Part shown: positions 22,169-33,941 of the stretch, piece by piece | Numbering within the stretch: the first letter of the stretch is position 1 | How the letters are laid out: each line of letters starts with the position of its first letter | From: Reticulitermes speratus | Lineage: Eukaryota > Arthropoda > Insecta > Blattodea > Rhinotermitidae | Assembly: GCA_021186555.1 (NCBI GenBank) | Contig: JAJKFL010000004.1 | Coordinates: 11,972,001 to 12,036,000 of the forward strand | Direction of reading: 5' to 3' | Length of the DNA: 64,000 nucleotides | Made by a program: the position numbers and the translations under genes | Notes under the pieces: generated by a model | What the model was told of the DNA's origin: nothing | Database searches by the model: none | Seen by the model: only the letters and a program-made list of their open reading frames with translations

Positions 22169-22566
22169 GTACCATGTTTGGCTATCCTGATGTGACGAGG
22201 AACACGACAGGCGCGCAGTCTGGTGGACCCCTTCGCAACAGTTCATCTTATCTGCTCCCCCAATGACTGACAGTAGTCTTTCTGAGGGGTTAACAAGGGC
22301 AGGAGCATTTCCGTACCCTCGTAACCTGGGGACGGGAGCAGAATCCACTTCAGAAAAGTTGTCCTTCAATTGTACATTAGGCGAAGGACGTAAGTCCGAA
22401 ATAAGTGCGTTTGTAAACGTCACACAGAACTGTAACAAACGGCCTGTGCAAACAACGTGACACTGCATGAATTAAAGTAGTCATCTTCACGCACCAGGCG
22501 CTTTATAATCGGGGGGGGGGGGGGGGGGGAGGAGCCCACAACACCGTTATGTTATAGGGCTTGCTG
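22169..22566. other. Unassigned interval with a 19-base G run
   Basis: A run of 19 G at 22511-22529, just before a SINE. Nothing else recognised. Confidence 0.5.
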
Positions 22567-22862
22567 GGCCTCAGGGATAGCTCAGTCCGTATAGCGACTC
22601 GCTACGGGCTGGACGGTCTGGAGGTCGAATCCTGGTGGGGGCGAGATTTTCATCACCCGTCCACACCGGCCCTGGGGCCCACCCAGCCTCCTATACAATG
22701 GGTACCAGGTCTCTCACCAGAGGGGGTAAAGCGGCCGGGGCGTGGCATGTGACCACCCACCCCCATCTAGTGCCAGGGTTAAAGAAAGAGTAGAGCTATA
22801 CCTTTACTCCCCTTCTGGGCCTTCATGGCCCGTTCTAGGGTGAACTTTACCTTTACCTTACT
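22567..22862 (+). mobile_element. tRNA-derived SINE, family S3
   Basis: GATAGCTCAGTCCGTATAGC head with box B-like GGTCGAATCC, and a body ending GGGTGAACTTTACCTTTACC. Parallel to the copy at 14857-15140. Confidence 0.85.
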
Positions 22863-22985
22863 GGGCCCCAGCCGACCTCGCACTGCGGAGTGCAGAAGCA
22901 CCCCCAACTGTCTCGGTATCCAACCCCTGTTCAGTCATTATCAAGCCCATAGCCCGGTTACTATACCGACTGAGCTGAGGAGGAT
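22863..22985 (-). mobile_element. SINE head fragment, family S3b
   Basis: On the minus strand: CTCAGCTCAGTCGGTATAGT followed by GGGTTGGATACCGAG. This is a tRNA-like head in opposite orientation to the SINE directly to its left. Confidence 0.55.
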
Positions 22986-23685
22986 GAGCTAGAAGTGAAG
23001 AAGAAGCAAGTACTAGCATCTTGGAAAGTGAGGGATCAGAAAGGAGAAAGAATTGTTTATAAAATTTGGTTCTGGAGAGGAAACTGTTGGCTGTGTAGTT
23101 TACAGACTGTAGAATGAAGAAGTGGGGTAAGACACGAAGCGAAGGACTGTGGAAAATAAAATATTGAAAAGGGATGGACAGATGGGTAGGGGTGGTGAAG
23201 GTGGGTAGCTGGCAGGGAGATTGGATTGGGAGAATGGGGAAAAAAGAGGAGGAGATGCAAAATGCATGGCCACGGAAGTGTTTGAATTCTGACAGATGAG
23301 AGGGGCGCGTACTGGACGGACAGATGAGTGTCAGGAAAGTGCTGGAGGCTGGAGAAGTTCCGCACAATTTGCTGATCTTCTGCACTGAACGAGGAATGCA
23401 TGAAGTGTTATTCAGTTCCATAACAAGTACTCGCTTACGACGCTGAAATGAAATATTGTAAATTGTATAATTTACCGACGGCGTTAGCAAATATTTGCAC
23501 GTGACGTAACATATGCAGCCCACGAAGACCTAACTAACTAACTAACTAACTAACTTACTAACTACAAGTACATGGAACAGAATCCCCCTTTAGCGGATAG
23601 AAATTCCTCACCTAGACCAACAATTTCCCCACATTTTAGAGAAACTGAATGTTCATTACCGTGTTAAAACATCCCATCACTTGTA
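22986..23685. other. Purine-rich unassigned interval and (TAAC)n
   Basis: 23000-23400 is strongly G/A-rich on the plus strand, so its minus-strand frames (up to 221 codons) are Ser/Pro/Leu/Phe-rich with no domain. A (TAAC)n tract lies at about 23528-23565. Confidence 0.45.
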
Positions 23686-23897
23686 TCTATTTTGGGTCAG
23701 CTGTATCCAGTCCACCTTTTCCCATTCTAGTACCTTAATATCCATTTTAATATTATCCACCCATCTACGCCTATGTTTCACAGTGGTCTCTTTTCTTCAG
23801 ATTCCACTTCCCCTCAACCCCACATACACAGTATGCATTTTTCTTCTCCCCCATACTTGCTGAATGCCCGGCCCATCTCACTTTTCTTCATATGATG
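23686..23897 (-). pseudogene. LINE ORF C-terminal tail, frameshifted
   Basis: The minus strand encodes VRWAGHSASMGEKKNAY near the 23.88-kb end and, in another frame, RHRRRWVDNIKMDIKVLEW then WEKVDWIQLTQNR near 23690-23780. This matches the common C-terminal tail of insect non-LTR retrotransposon polyproteins (WAGH..RM ... RPRRRWEDNIKMDL.EIGW). At least one frameshift separates the parts. No reverse-transcriptase core is preserved beside it. Confidence 0.8.
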
Positions 23898-24600
23898 ACT
23901 TGTGTAATACAACATACCAAAATCTAGATTCTGTATTTAAATGTTTGTTCAGATATGATATTTACCGAAATACAACAATAAATAATTTTTGAGTACTACA
24001 AGAAAAGGGTTCCTACGTGTAATAAATGGACATAAATATCAGACACGTTTCGGAACGTCACAAAGAAGGCAGTTTAACTGCATCTGTAGATAACACACTC
24101 CTTCACAAAACTATCACACCGTATTATAACTGTACGGCATGATTTTTAATTAGGTATAGCCTCAGCGAAAAAAAAAAATATGCTAGAATATAATTGGTTC
24201 CGTAATTGAAAAATACAAATCGGCTTTGGTCGTGATTTTAATGAATGTTTTCGTGTTACCTAATTTGTAACTGGGACTCTATACATACCATGAACTGCTG
24301 CATGTGGTCCAGAATGAATATTAGTCAATTAACTTGTCTAAAAAAAAGGGGAATTTTAACTTTTGAAAGCACAATGTTTACTATATTGTATTACCAGCAT
24401 TAAAACTGAAAAAATCTCTATACATTTCGCCCGCACAATGAATTTGTATGATTCTTAAGATCACCCCAATAAACAAGTATTTACCTGAAAACCACTGAAA
24501 GGTTGGTCTTTCTATTGGTGAAAAAATACGTTTACTGCGAGGTACGAACTAAACTGTTATGTATCATTGGAAAGAGATTTCATACTTCGGCAGTGTCAGA
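23898..24600. other. Unassigned interval
   Basis: An ACACGTTTCGGAACGTC stretch at about 24042 may be a retroelement remnant. Near 24531 ACGTTTACTGCGAGGTACG resembles the end of the 114-bp satellite unit. No gene seen. Confidence 0.4.
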
Positions 24601-24707
24601 GCTCTGTCTGTTAAACATCGACCATTCACTGCGGAGGTTCAGGGTCGATCCCAGGCCAGTCAAGGTGGGATTTGTGTTGGAAAAGTGGCACTGGCACAGG
24701 TTTCTCT
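24601..24707 (+). repeat. SINE-like head next to the 91-bp satellite
   Basis: The text GGAGGTTCAGGGTCGATCCC (about 24635-24655) resembles a Pol III box B. It leads without a break into the first satellite unit, suggesting the array grew from the body of a SINE-like element. Confidence 0.45.
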
Positions 24708-27700
24708 CCCAGAACTTCAGTTTTCCCCTGTCAGTATCATTCCACCAATGCTCCACACTGATTCATACATCTACCGCCAACGCTGTATAATGTTTCTCTC
24801 CCAGTACTTCAGTTTTCCCCTGTCAGTATCATTCCACCAATGCTCCATACTCATTCATAATCTACCACCAACGCTGTATAATTTTCTCTCCCAGTACTTC
24901 AGTTTCCCCTGTCAGTATCATTCCACCAATGCTCCATACTCATTCATTATCTAACCGACGCTGTATAACGTTTTCTCCCAGTACTTCAGTTTTCCCCTGT
25001 CAGTATCATTCCACCAATGCTCCATACTCATTCATTAATCTACCACCAACGCTGTATAATGTTTCTCTCCCAGTACTTCAGTTTTCTCCTGTCAGTATCT
25101 TTCCACCAATGCTCCACTACTCATTCATACATCTACCACCAACGCTGTATAATGTTTTCCTCCCAGTACTTCAGTTTTCCCTGTCAGTATCATTCCACCA
25201 ATGCTCCATACTCATTCATACATCTACCACCAACGCTGTATAATGTTTCTCTCCAGTACTTCAGTTTTCCCTGTCAGTATCATTCACCAATGCTCCATAC
25301 TCATTCATACATCTACCACCAACGCTGTATAATGTTTCTCTCCCAGTACTTCAGTTTTCCCCTGTCAGTATCATTCCACCAATGCTCCATACTCATTCAT
25401 TACATCTACCACCACGCTGTAATGTTTCTCTCCAGTACTTCAGTTTTCCCTGTCAGTATCATTCCACCAATGCTCCATACTCATTCATTATCTACCACCA
25501 ACGCTGTATAATGTTTCTCTCCCAGTACTTCAGTTTTCCCTGTCAGTATCATTCCACCAATGCTCCATACTCATTCATTATCTACCACCAACGCTGTATA
25601 ATGTTTCTCTCCCAGTACTTCAGTTTTCCCTGTCAGTATCATTCCACCAATGCTCCATACTCATTCATTAATCTACCACCACGCTGTATAATGTTTCTCT
25701 CCCAGTACTTCAGTTTTCCCTGTCAGTATCATTCCACCAATGCTCCAACTCATTCATACATCTACCACCAACGCTGTATAATGTTTCTCTCCAGTACTTC
25801 AGTTTTCCCTGTCAGTATCATTCCACCAATGCTCCATACTCATTCATTACATCTACCACCAACGCTGTATAATGTTTCTCTCCAGTACTTCAGTTTTCCC
25901 CTGTCAGTATCATTCCACCAATGCTCCATACTCATTCATTCATCTACCACCAACGCTGTAAATGTTTCTCTCCAGTACTTCAGTTTTCCCTGTCAGTATC
26001 ATTCCACCAATGCTCCATACATCATTCATACATCTACCACCAACGCTGTATAATGTTTTCTCTCCCAGTACTTCAGTTTTCCCCTGTCAGTATCATTCCA
26101 CCAATGCTCCATACTCATTCATCATCTACCACCACGCTGTATAATGTTTCTCTCCCTGTACTTCAGTTTTCCCCTGTCAGTACATTCCACCAATGCTCCA
26201 TACTCATTCATCCATCTACCACCAAAGCTGTATAATGTTTCTCTCTCAGTACTTCAGTTTTCCCTGTCAGTATCATTCCACCAATGCTCCATCACTCATT
26301 CATACATCTACCACCAACGCTGTATATGTTTCTCTCCCAGTACTTCAGTTTCCCTGTCAGTATCATTCCACCAATGCTCCAACTCATTCATACATCTACC
26401 ACCAACGCTGTATAATGTTTCTCTCCCAGTACTTCAGTTTCCCCTGTCAGTATCATTCCACCAATGCTCCATACTCATTCATTCAACTACCACCGACGCT
26501 GTATAATGTTTTTCTCCCAGTACTTCAGTTTTCCCCTGTCAGTATCATTCCACCAATGCTCCACACTGATTCATACATCTACCACCAACGCTGTATAATG
26601 TTTTTCTCCCAGTAATTCAGTTTTCCCCTGTCAGTATCATTCCACCAATGCTCCATACTCATTCATTCATCTACCACCGACGCTGTATAATGTTTTTCTC
26701 CCAGTACTTCAGTTTTCCCCTGTCAGTATCATTCCACCAATGCTCCACACTGATTCATATATCTACCACCAACGCTGTATAATGTTTTTCTCCCAGTAAT
26801 TCAGTTTTCCCCTGTCAGTATCATTCCACCAATGCTCCACACTCATTCATACATCTACCATCAACGATGTACAGGGTATACACAAAAGAATGGTGCGGTT
26901 TCAATGGCGAATAAAGGGAAACCGCACCATTCTTTTGTGTATAACCTGTATAATGTTATTCTCCCAGTACTTCAGTTTTCCCCTGTCAGTATCATTCCAC
27001 CAATGCTCCATACTCATTCATTCATCTACCACCAACGCTGTATAATGTTTCTCTCCCAGTACTTCAGTTTTCCCTGTCAGTATCATTCCACCAATGCTCC
27101 ATACTCATTCTTACATCTACCACCAATGCTGTATAATATTTCTCTCCCAGTACTTCAGTTTCCCCTGTCAGTATCATTCCACCAATGCTCCATACTCATT
27201 CATACATCTACGACGCTGTATAACGTTTTTCTCCCAGCACTTCAGTTTTCCCCTGTCAGTATCATTCCACCAATGCTCCATACTCATTCATACATCTACC
27301 ACCAACGCTGTATTATGTTTCTCTCCCAGTACTTCAGTTTTCCCCTGTCAGTATCATTCCACCAATGCTCCATACTCATTCATACATCTACCACCAAAGC
27401 TGTATAATGTTTCTCTCCCAGTACTTCAGTTTTCCCTTGTCAGTATCATCCACCAATGCTCCATACTCATTCATACATCTACCACCAACGCTGTATAATG
27501 TTTCTCTCCCAGTACTTCAGTTTTCCCTGTCAGTATCATTCCACCAATGCTCCATACTCATTCATACATCTACCACCAACGCTGTATAATGTTTCTCTCC
27601 CAGTACTTCAGTTTTCCCTGTCAGTATCATTCCACCAATGCTCCATACTCATTCATACATCTACCACCAACGCTGTATAATGTTTCTCTCCCAGTACTTC

Positions 27701-27920
27701 AGTTTTCCCTGTCAGTATCATTCCACCAATGCTCCATACTCATTCATACATCTACCACCAACGCTGTATAATGTTTCTCTCCCAGTACTTCAGTTTTCCC
27801 TGTCAGTATCATTCCACCAATGCTCCATACTCATTCATACATCTACCACCAACGCTGTATAATGTTTCTTCCCAGTACTTCAGTTTTCCCTGTCAGTATC
27901 ATTCCACCAATGCTCCATAC
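24700..27920. repeat. Satellite array, 91-bp unit, about 35 copies
   Basis: Unit landmarks: ACTTCAGTTTTCCCCTGTCA, GTATCATTCCACCAATGCTC, CATACTCATTCATACATCTA, CCACCAACGCTGTATAATGT, TTCTCTCCCAGT. The last six units (27456-27920) are almost identical with an exact 91-bp period. Those at 25.0-26.5 kb are riddled with single-base deletions. One MITE interrupts it at 26872. Long plus-strand frames are artefacts. Confidence 0.97.
26872..26948. mobile_element. 77-bp mariner-family hairpin MITE inside the satellite
   Basis: Ends CAGGGTATACACAAAAGAAT and its complement, flanked by TA (26870-26871, 26949-26950). Neighbouring units read GCTGTATAATG at this point, giving the exact empty site and confirming TA target duplication. 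Confidence 0.94.
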
Positions 27921-28439
27921 CCACGTTCATCTTACGTACGTCTACATTTTATTTATTTGTGATTCATAGAGGAGTTAAAACTCTTATTCTCAACCGTAGT
28001 AAAATTTAAGACTCTAACTTTTTTCAAATGCTTTCCCTGCAAAGTGGGTCATGTAGCACGAATGGAGGTAATAAATATGTACAACATTCGAGTGGGCAAA
28101 TCTTGAAGAACAAAATATCTTAAGCCTACTAATGCTGTATGGCATTAGAATTTTGATGAAGTGGGCGTGACAGTGTTGATGGATTAACCTGGCTCAATAC
28201 AGAGCCTATTTTCTGGGTACTATGAACATGAGGTTCTTAGGAATGAAAATATGAAGACTGCGGCCGTTTGATATTCGACGCCGTGTAGGTTGTTGATAAA
28301 CTGGCAATATTCTCAGCAACCTGCTACCTCTGTCTACAGGACAGACTACACGGCGTCACATTCCACACCATAATATCAACAGTCATTATTGTGAGATTGT
28401 CATATCTCATGTAAATATTATTATATTTGCGAAGGTTGT
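27921..28439. other. Unassigned interval with a small inverted repeat
   Basis: GACGCCGTGTAGGTTG (about 28278) and GACTACACGGCGTC (about 28343) form an inverted pair like those of the GAAACGTCGG-associated family. Nothing else recognised. Confidence 0.45.
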
Positions 28440-28700
28440 TAATTTTTCACAGGCTTAAACGTAAATTGTCTTGCTGTAACGTGAATGACGATACCATTTT
28501 ATCATGGCTGAGTAGGTAGCCTTGAATGAGATTTGCGCTATTGTGGGATATTACGCAGCGATGAGTGGTAGCTCTGTACCGACGGACCGACAGGTTGTCC
28601 CGAAACGTCGGTTCAGAACTACCACTCAAGGCTGTATAATATCCCAGAATAGCTCAGATCTAATCTACATCGCGGCGAAAGTCTGATATCACGCATAGCC
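28440..28700 (+). repeat. GAAACGTCGG-family element
   Basis: GGGATATTACGCAGCGATGA (about 28547) is mirrored loosely by the ATAATATCCCAGAATAGC side (28636). The core GTTGTCCCGAAACGTCGGTT lies at 28595-28614. The CTGANGA half is not readable here. Confidence 0.55.
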
Positions 28701-29029
28701 TTGAATGAGTTAAATACTGTCATAAAAATTCACGTATAATTCAATGAATTAATGAATTGTAGGTTTTGTAAGGAAATATAAAGGATGCTGTCTCAGATGC
28801 GCAGCAAACAGGTGGCACAAGTAGAATTGGGACGGGACAGGTGAGGAGCCAAATTGTTCTGCTAGATAGTGAAATGTTGGCTGTGTTTGTTACAGTGTAG
28901 CGCGGATATAGTGAGAAATTGTAACGGTTGGCCGATATGTAATACAGAGATGGAGAGTTAAGGGGCAAACTGAAGTAACAGAAAATTTGGGATCAGCAAA
29001 TACCTGACAGTCAATCAGACAACAGCATA
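28701..29029. other. Unassigned interval
   Basis: Nothing recognised. Confidence 0.4.
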
Positions 29030-29193
29030 AAGTTGATATATAATGTAATTAAAATACAACATATCCACACAGAAGAACAGAATTTGCTTGCGTATAATCT
29101 TGATATAGTACAACCCCGTTGGTGTATCAAATCACAAATATATGTTTATCTAACTGTCAGTCACACACTGCAAGCAATTTTGTACACGTTACC

Positions 29194-29238
29194 TTGGCAA
29201 CTAGTTTCGGCTCTGAAAATGAGCCATCATCAGGCCAC
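29194..29238 (-). ncRNA. Hammerhead-ribozyme-like motif, very well formed
   Basis: Minus strand: TGGC, CTGATGA, T, helix II GGCTC/GAGCC with a 7-base loop, GAAAC, TA, GTT, GCCA. Helix I TGGC/GCCA pairs perfectly next to the core. Expected cleavage is after the final T of GTT. The only deviation from the textbook core is the extra T between CTGATGA and helix II. Confidence 0.8.
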
Positions 29239-29396
29239 TAACAAGAAAAGTAAAAACTATAACTGTGTATATTATAGGGTGGAGATCTCCTCCTTTACAT
29301 CAGTAGATACATAAATTTATAATGTATCTTTCTACGTACACGGAGACAGCTCCATCCTGTTATATACAGGCTGTTCCATTTGTACTGTTCTTGTTA

Positions 29397-29442
29397 GTGG
29401 CATGATGATGGCTCATTTTTCGGAGCCGAAACTAGTCGCTAG
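29397..29442 (+). ncRNA. Hammerhead-like motif, core C lost
   Basis: GTGGC, ATGATGA, T, GGCTC/GAGCC, GAAAC, TA, GTC, GCTA. It is the inverted partner of 29194-29238. The first core base is A instead of C, which should abolish cleavage. Confidence 0.65.
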
Positions 29443-29520
29443 GATAACGTGTACAAAATTGCCTGTTGTGTGTGATTGAGAGTTAGATAAACATATATTT
29501 GTGAGCTGTATGTTTGTCGA

Positions 29521-30227
29521 AAGAATTTCTCGTTAAGTTACTGCGAACTGAAAAACAAATGGCGCTAAGAGCATTATACTGATGGTTGCAGGGAAGATGA
29601 GAGAGATGTGGAGTAATACGGCTGAAAAGGGGGATTTGGAGGTTACAAGGGATTAAGAGGGGATTTGGGTAAGAAAGATGCTCCCTACATTTTGTGGGAG
29701 GTGGACGGCAGATAGATAATTTTTAAATGTTACGAAACGAAAAATTGAAGAGAAGAATTTGTACGCAGTAAAATGTAAAGTATGCAAGAGGAAGTAGCCT
29801 GCAGGAAAGTATTAAGTTTTACAAACGTGAGGATAAAAAATTGAAAAGAAAACCTAATTGAACCTAGATGTAAATGGCAGAGTTAAATCGTAAGTCACAG
29901 CGCTTGTTTCAGACTACTGAGGAATACAATGAGGTATTAAGTAAATTACTGGACAGAAAATGACAGACTGTAATGGCACTGGAGTACAGTAGACTGACTC
30001 TGTGCTGGTGTTACATCTGGACAAAGCGACGCCAGGGACAAACAGCGACTCAAAAGTATTTCGTTGCGAGTAATTTTAATGCATTATGTTCAAGATGTCA
30101 TATATAACCATTATTGGTAAGTGTTCACGAAATTAAGAAGTGTTCCTCACGCAGCAGGAAAGTCAGAAGCCACTTTGAGGACGCTAATCTTAAACTTTCC
30201 TAAAATATCCAAGGCAAAGAGAGGCAA
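29521..30227. other. Unassigned, purine-rich
   Basis: 29580-29960 is G/A-rich on the plus strand. No gene or repeat family recognised. Confidence 0.4.
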
Positions 30228-30735
30228 TGTACGTATAAACGTAACATTGCGCCGCGTTCGCGTAACCATTTTCCCCTGGAGAAGCAATAAGTGTTACATA
30301 TTCAGAGTGTGTGCCTGTAGCCTTAGTTATCCAGCATGCAAAGCGCATGCGCCGTATTATATTGTCATCTGTGGCCTGTCTGGCTGTACCATATTTTTCC
30401 ACATTAACTCATAAACGGCACGATTTTCAGAAAAAAGTTATTGAACATAAAATGTGTGTTTTGATTTTGTCTACAACTTCTGTCTGAAATATTTCTGATT
30501 CTAAGAAGAATTCAGCGAGATATTATCATAAATGTACATAGGTCTTCATGTAAAGTACCGTTATTGTTGTCAGATTTTAATGTAACGTGAACTATCCCAA
30601 CAGAATGTCGATAAATCTTCAAATATCAAATTTAATAAAAATCCGTTCAGTGGAAGCTGAGTTTTTTACATACGGACAGACAAGACGAAGGTAACAGTCA
30701 CTTTTCGCAATTTTGCGAATGCGCCTTAAAAACAA
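30228..30735 (+). repeat. Dispersed repeat, about 500 bp, non-coding
   Basis: Matches 53166-53710 in opposite orientation along its whole length. Shared landmarks: AACGTAACATTG, CAGCATGCAAAGCGCATGCG, CCGTATTATATTGTCATCTG, AACGGCACGATTTT, AATGTGTGTTTTGATTTT, GGTCTTCATGTAAAGTACC. A 90-base piece is also at 46562-46650. The family is unknown to me and no terminal repeats are evident. Confidence 0.85.
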
Positions 30736-31454
30736 CGAGAAGTCCATCAATATCCGTTCCTCGGGTTCAATCCGAAGACTCCTGGAGTGCGGTGCCGTAA
30801 GACTGAGGCTTTCAGAGTGGGACTTGTGTAATCAATTCGATTGTATTGGAGACTGTCAGCTACAGGGACTGTCCATTTAGCGAATGAGGAAAGACGTTAG
30901 AACAACGCGTAGTGGCTAATGTCGGTGTTCGTCACGCAGACATATGGATTGTCCGGGAACAGAGGAACGCTCTACGGTAACAACCGGATGTGTAATAAAT
31001 CAGTATACATACTAAATCTCCAGGTTTATGGTGTTGTGTAAAAAGATATATGGGGTGCGGGAAAAAACTGCATGTATAATAAATTCACATTTTCACACTA
31101 GCATCTACGGATTTGTGTTAAATATATTTTTCCCTTTGGAAGAATTCATGGTTTGGACTTCCTTCGTTGTACTTGTTTTAAAAATTACGACGTTTCGGGC
31201 ACCGATCTTGTTTAAAGACGGATGACAAAGAAACTCCAAACAGCGAGTTATTTAAAATGTAAAATAAAACAGAGTCCTACAAAATTGTAACATTAAATGT
31301 TCCGATATAATTCCTAGTGTTTTAGACGACATGGCTGTGGCTTATTTTAAAATTGTTAGATCATAATACAAGTCCACCAACAGGGCCTAGCGTAATCTGC
31401 ATATACGTCATAAAGAGCGTGCAGCGAGGATAAAATGCGAATATATGCCAATCA
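30736..31454. other. Unassigned interval
   Basis: A GACGTTTCGGGCACCG stretch at about 31190 may be a decayed GAAACGTCGG-type core. Nothing else. Confidence 0.4.
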
Positions 31455-32367
31455 TTTAGCAACCAGTGGTTACTATATGTACCGCCACGTTTAACATTCA
31501 CAAATTCTACGTTCTGCCCACACAGTGTATTTATGTGTTTTGTGTGGGATCTCAGAACAAACAGCAATTATTTCACTGTACAGCATTAACTGACTGGTTT
31601 GTATAACTGAGATGGATTGTGTTTACTACGCGGTACGAACTGTATTTATGTGTTTTGTGTGGATCTCAGAACAAACAGCGATTATGTCACTGTACAGCAT
31701 TAACTGACTGGTTTGTATAACTGAGACGGAGTGTGTTTACTGCGCGGTACGGACTGAATTTATGTGTTTTGTGTGGATCTCAGAACAAACAGCGATTATT
31801 TCACTGTACAGCATTAACTGACTGGTTTGTATAACTGAGACGGAGTGTGTTTACTGCGCGGTACGGACTGAATTTATGTGTTTTGTGTGGATCTCAGAAC
31901 AAACAGCGATTATTTCACTGTACAGCATTAACTGACTGGTTTGTATAACTGAGACGGAGTGTGTTTACTGCGCGGTACGGACTGTATTTATGTGTTTTGT
32001 GTGGATCTCAGAACAAACAGCGATTATTTCACTGTACAACATTAACTGACTGGTTTGTATAACTGAGACGGAGTGTGTTACTGCGCGGTACGGACTGAAT
32101 TTATGTGTTTTGTGTGGATCTCAGAACAAACAGCGATTATTTCACTGTACAGCATTAACTGACTGGTTTGTATAACTGAGACGGAGTGTGTTTACTGCGC
32201 GGTACGGACTGAATTTATGTGTTTTGTGTGGATCTCAGAACAAACAGCGATTATTTCACTGTACAGCATTAACTGACTGGTTTGTATAACTGAGACGGAA
32301 TGTGTTTACTGCGTGGTACGGACTGGATTTTTACATATAATTCAGTTTAGTCTTGGCCTTCAAAGGG
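31455..32367. mobile_element. TTAA-type element carrying a 114-bp satellite array (copy A)
   Basis: Seven 114-bp units (31527-32326; landmarks GTGTGGATCTCAGAACAAAC, AGCGATTATTTCACTGTAC, AACTGACTGGTTTGTATAAC, GTTTACTGCGCGGTACGGAC) lie between a left flank (TTTAACATTCACAAATTCTA) and a right flank (ATATAATTCAGTTTAGTC) shared with copies at 39.0 and 49.5 kb. The right end is CAAAGGG followed by TTAA (32368-32371). The left end is decayed. Confidence 0.85.
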
Positions 32368-32371
32368 TTAA

Positions 32372-33190
32372 CAACCGAAATGCTTGGCAAAAACAAAACA
32401 GCTTGGCCCCGTACAGTCACCTTACATGTCGGACACACGCATTAACAGCTGACCGTCAGCAAAAGTGATACAACGGTCAATAAAGCATGACATAAAAATA
32501 AATGAAGTTTTCAGAAGAGCAAACATTTTGCAAGCTGAAAACATACAATAAAGATATGTTAATTAATGGGCCTCTAAGTAGTTTCGGTCCCGGTTTTTGA
32601 CAGTCTTTATGTATGGACGACATAACAAGGGTTACAGTTTACACGTTTACAAGTTCTGCCTGAGGATGGGGACGGAGCTAGTCCCTGAAACGTTGTATTC
32701 AAACGACTTGACGCGGCTGTGCGCCCGAGAAGACTATATTGAAGGGTTACAGAAGTTCGAATTGTACCCTAAATACAGGCAACTTCTTAGTTTTTGGCAG
32801 GTGAAACTATTATCCAGAAGGCTAAGAGCGAGTCTTTTGTACAGCGACAGTGACAGTTGATTGGCGGACGAAACACCGTGACACCTAACGTACAGAGTAG
32901 GCCCGCCCGCCAGCTCTGCTAGGTTCTTCCCCGGCCAAGAGCTGACAGATGGCCTATACGAGTTGTTACTGTTGTGACAATTGTGCTTTTGGGCAGTACT
33001 GTACTACGTGACGTATTAACACAAACGTCTGCGTAAGTGCAGAGCTGTGTTGTATGCGTGCATTGACATACCTAATATGAGCAAGCCTTGTAGGAACAGC
33101 GAGACTTTAAGGCTACACAGTTCACTGTAAATACATCAACATATCTGTATGTAACACATCATAATGACACTTAAGGCTCTCATGGATGTA
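32372..33190. repeat. Interval with a hammerhead-like fragment
   Basis: At about 32660-32700 the plus strand reads CTGAGGA-T-GGGGAC...GTCCCT-GAAAC-GTT-GTA: good helix II, poor helix I. The 87-codon frame at 32597-32860 covers it and has no recognised domain. The remainder is unassigned. Confidence 0.5.
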
Positions 33191-33214
33191 GATTTTAATA
33201 TTACAATTTTCCGG

Positions 33215-33370
33215 TATGTGACGCCGTGTACCTTGGTAGACAGGTACAAACTTTCCTGAGAAATCTTCCGCCTCCCTTTTCATAGTATCAGAGTAATCCT
33301 GGATATGGAGACAGCAGTGTCTTCCGAAACTGTGGCACCCTCTACCAAACTGTACGGCGTCAAACAACGT
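33215..33370. repeat. Short inverted repeat of the GAAACGTCGG-associated family
   Basis: GACGCCGTGTACCTTGGTAG at the left and CTACCAAACTGTACGGCGTC at the right are inverted. The core reads TCTTCCGAAACTG, a degraded version. Confidence 0.6.
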
Positions 33371-33782
33371 AAGATTGTTGTATTAATAAGCCATCCACAT
33401 TAAACAGGATACTTTAGCTTGACGCTGTAAATTATGAAATAAAGTTATGTGACTATGTTGCAGTCAGTACAGCGGACAGACGGTGTGCTGTCTTGCGAAG
33501 AACACAAGATGTAACACCACTTAGGCTGCCGTTGTGTTTGATGGGGGCATGCAAAGGACATTACGTTTTGTGTCACAAAATGCGTTTCATGGTTACGTGA
33601 AGTCAAGACAGTCTTAGAGATGGCGATACACAGCAGTAAGACAGCCACTGGTTGGGTTTCAAGTAATTGACTGACAGACAGACAAACGAACTAAGGAAAT
33701 AACAAAGGAGCTAATTACTTCAGGAGCTAACTAAATAACAAGCTAATTTACGAGCTAACAAGCTACCTACCTCTCTCTCTCT
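33371..33782. other. Unassigned interval
   Basis: Irregular repeats of AACTAA/AGCTAA near 33690-33765 and a (CT)n run before 33782. No gene. Confidence 0.45.
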
Positions 33783-33784
33783 CC

Positions 33785-33882
33785 TATGGCTCGACAGCCC
33801 CTAGGGGGCCTAGACCTCCTCATTTTCGAGGCTTCACGATCACACTCAGACACACCACACTCGGTAGGACTCCTCTGGACAA
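33785..33882 (-). mobile_element. SINE family S1, 5'-truncated
   Basis: Only the 3' body is present: GGCTCGACAGCCCCTAGG through GGTAGGACTCCTCTGGAC. The tRNA-like head is absent. The start of a 531-codon frame that runs into the 21-bp array is this SINE, not a gene. Confidence 0.8.
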
Positions 33883-33941
33883 ATATTTGTGAGTTTGAAA
33901 TTAGAAATGAATATTTTAACCATCTGTCACTTTACTATGTG

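Larger units (their letters stand above)
29030..29520. repeat. Fold-back hammerhead-type element with two motifs
   Basis: Left arm ATATATGTTTATCTAACTGT (about 29140), then TTTTGTACACGTTACC. Right arm GTGTACAAAATTGCC, then AGTTAGATAAACATATATTT (about 29482-29502). About 150 bases separate the two hammerhead-like tips. Confidence 0.85.

Noticed and set aside
22511-22529. G run as a G-quadruplex or recombination signal
   Set aside because: Plain homopolymer beside a SINE. Similar runs at 18631, 38458 and 51757 suggest slippage or assembly noise rather than function.
24503-27962. A family of about 74-220-residue HTHSYIYHQR-type proteins
   Set aside because: They are translations of the 91-bp satellite. 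Frame changes every few units because 91 is not a multiple of three.
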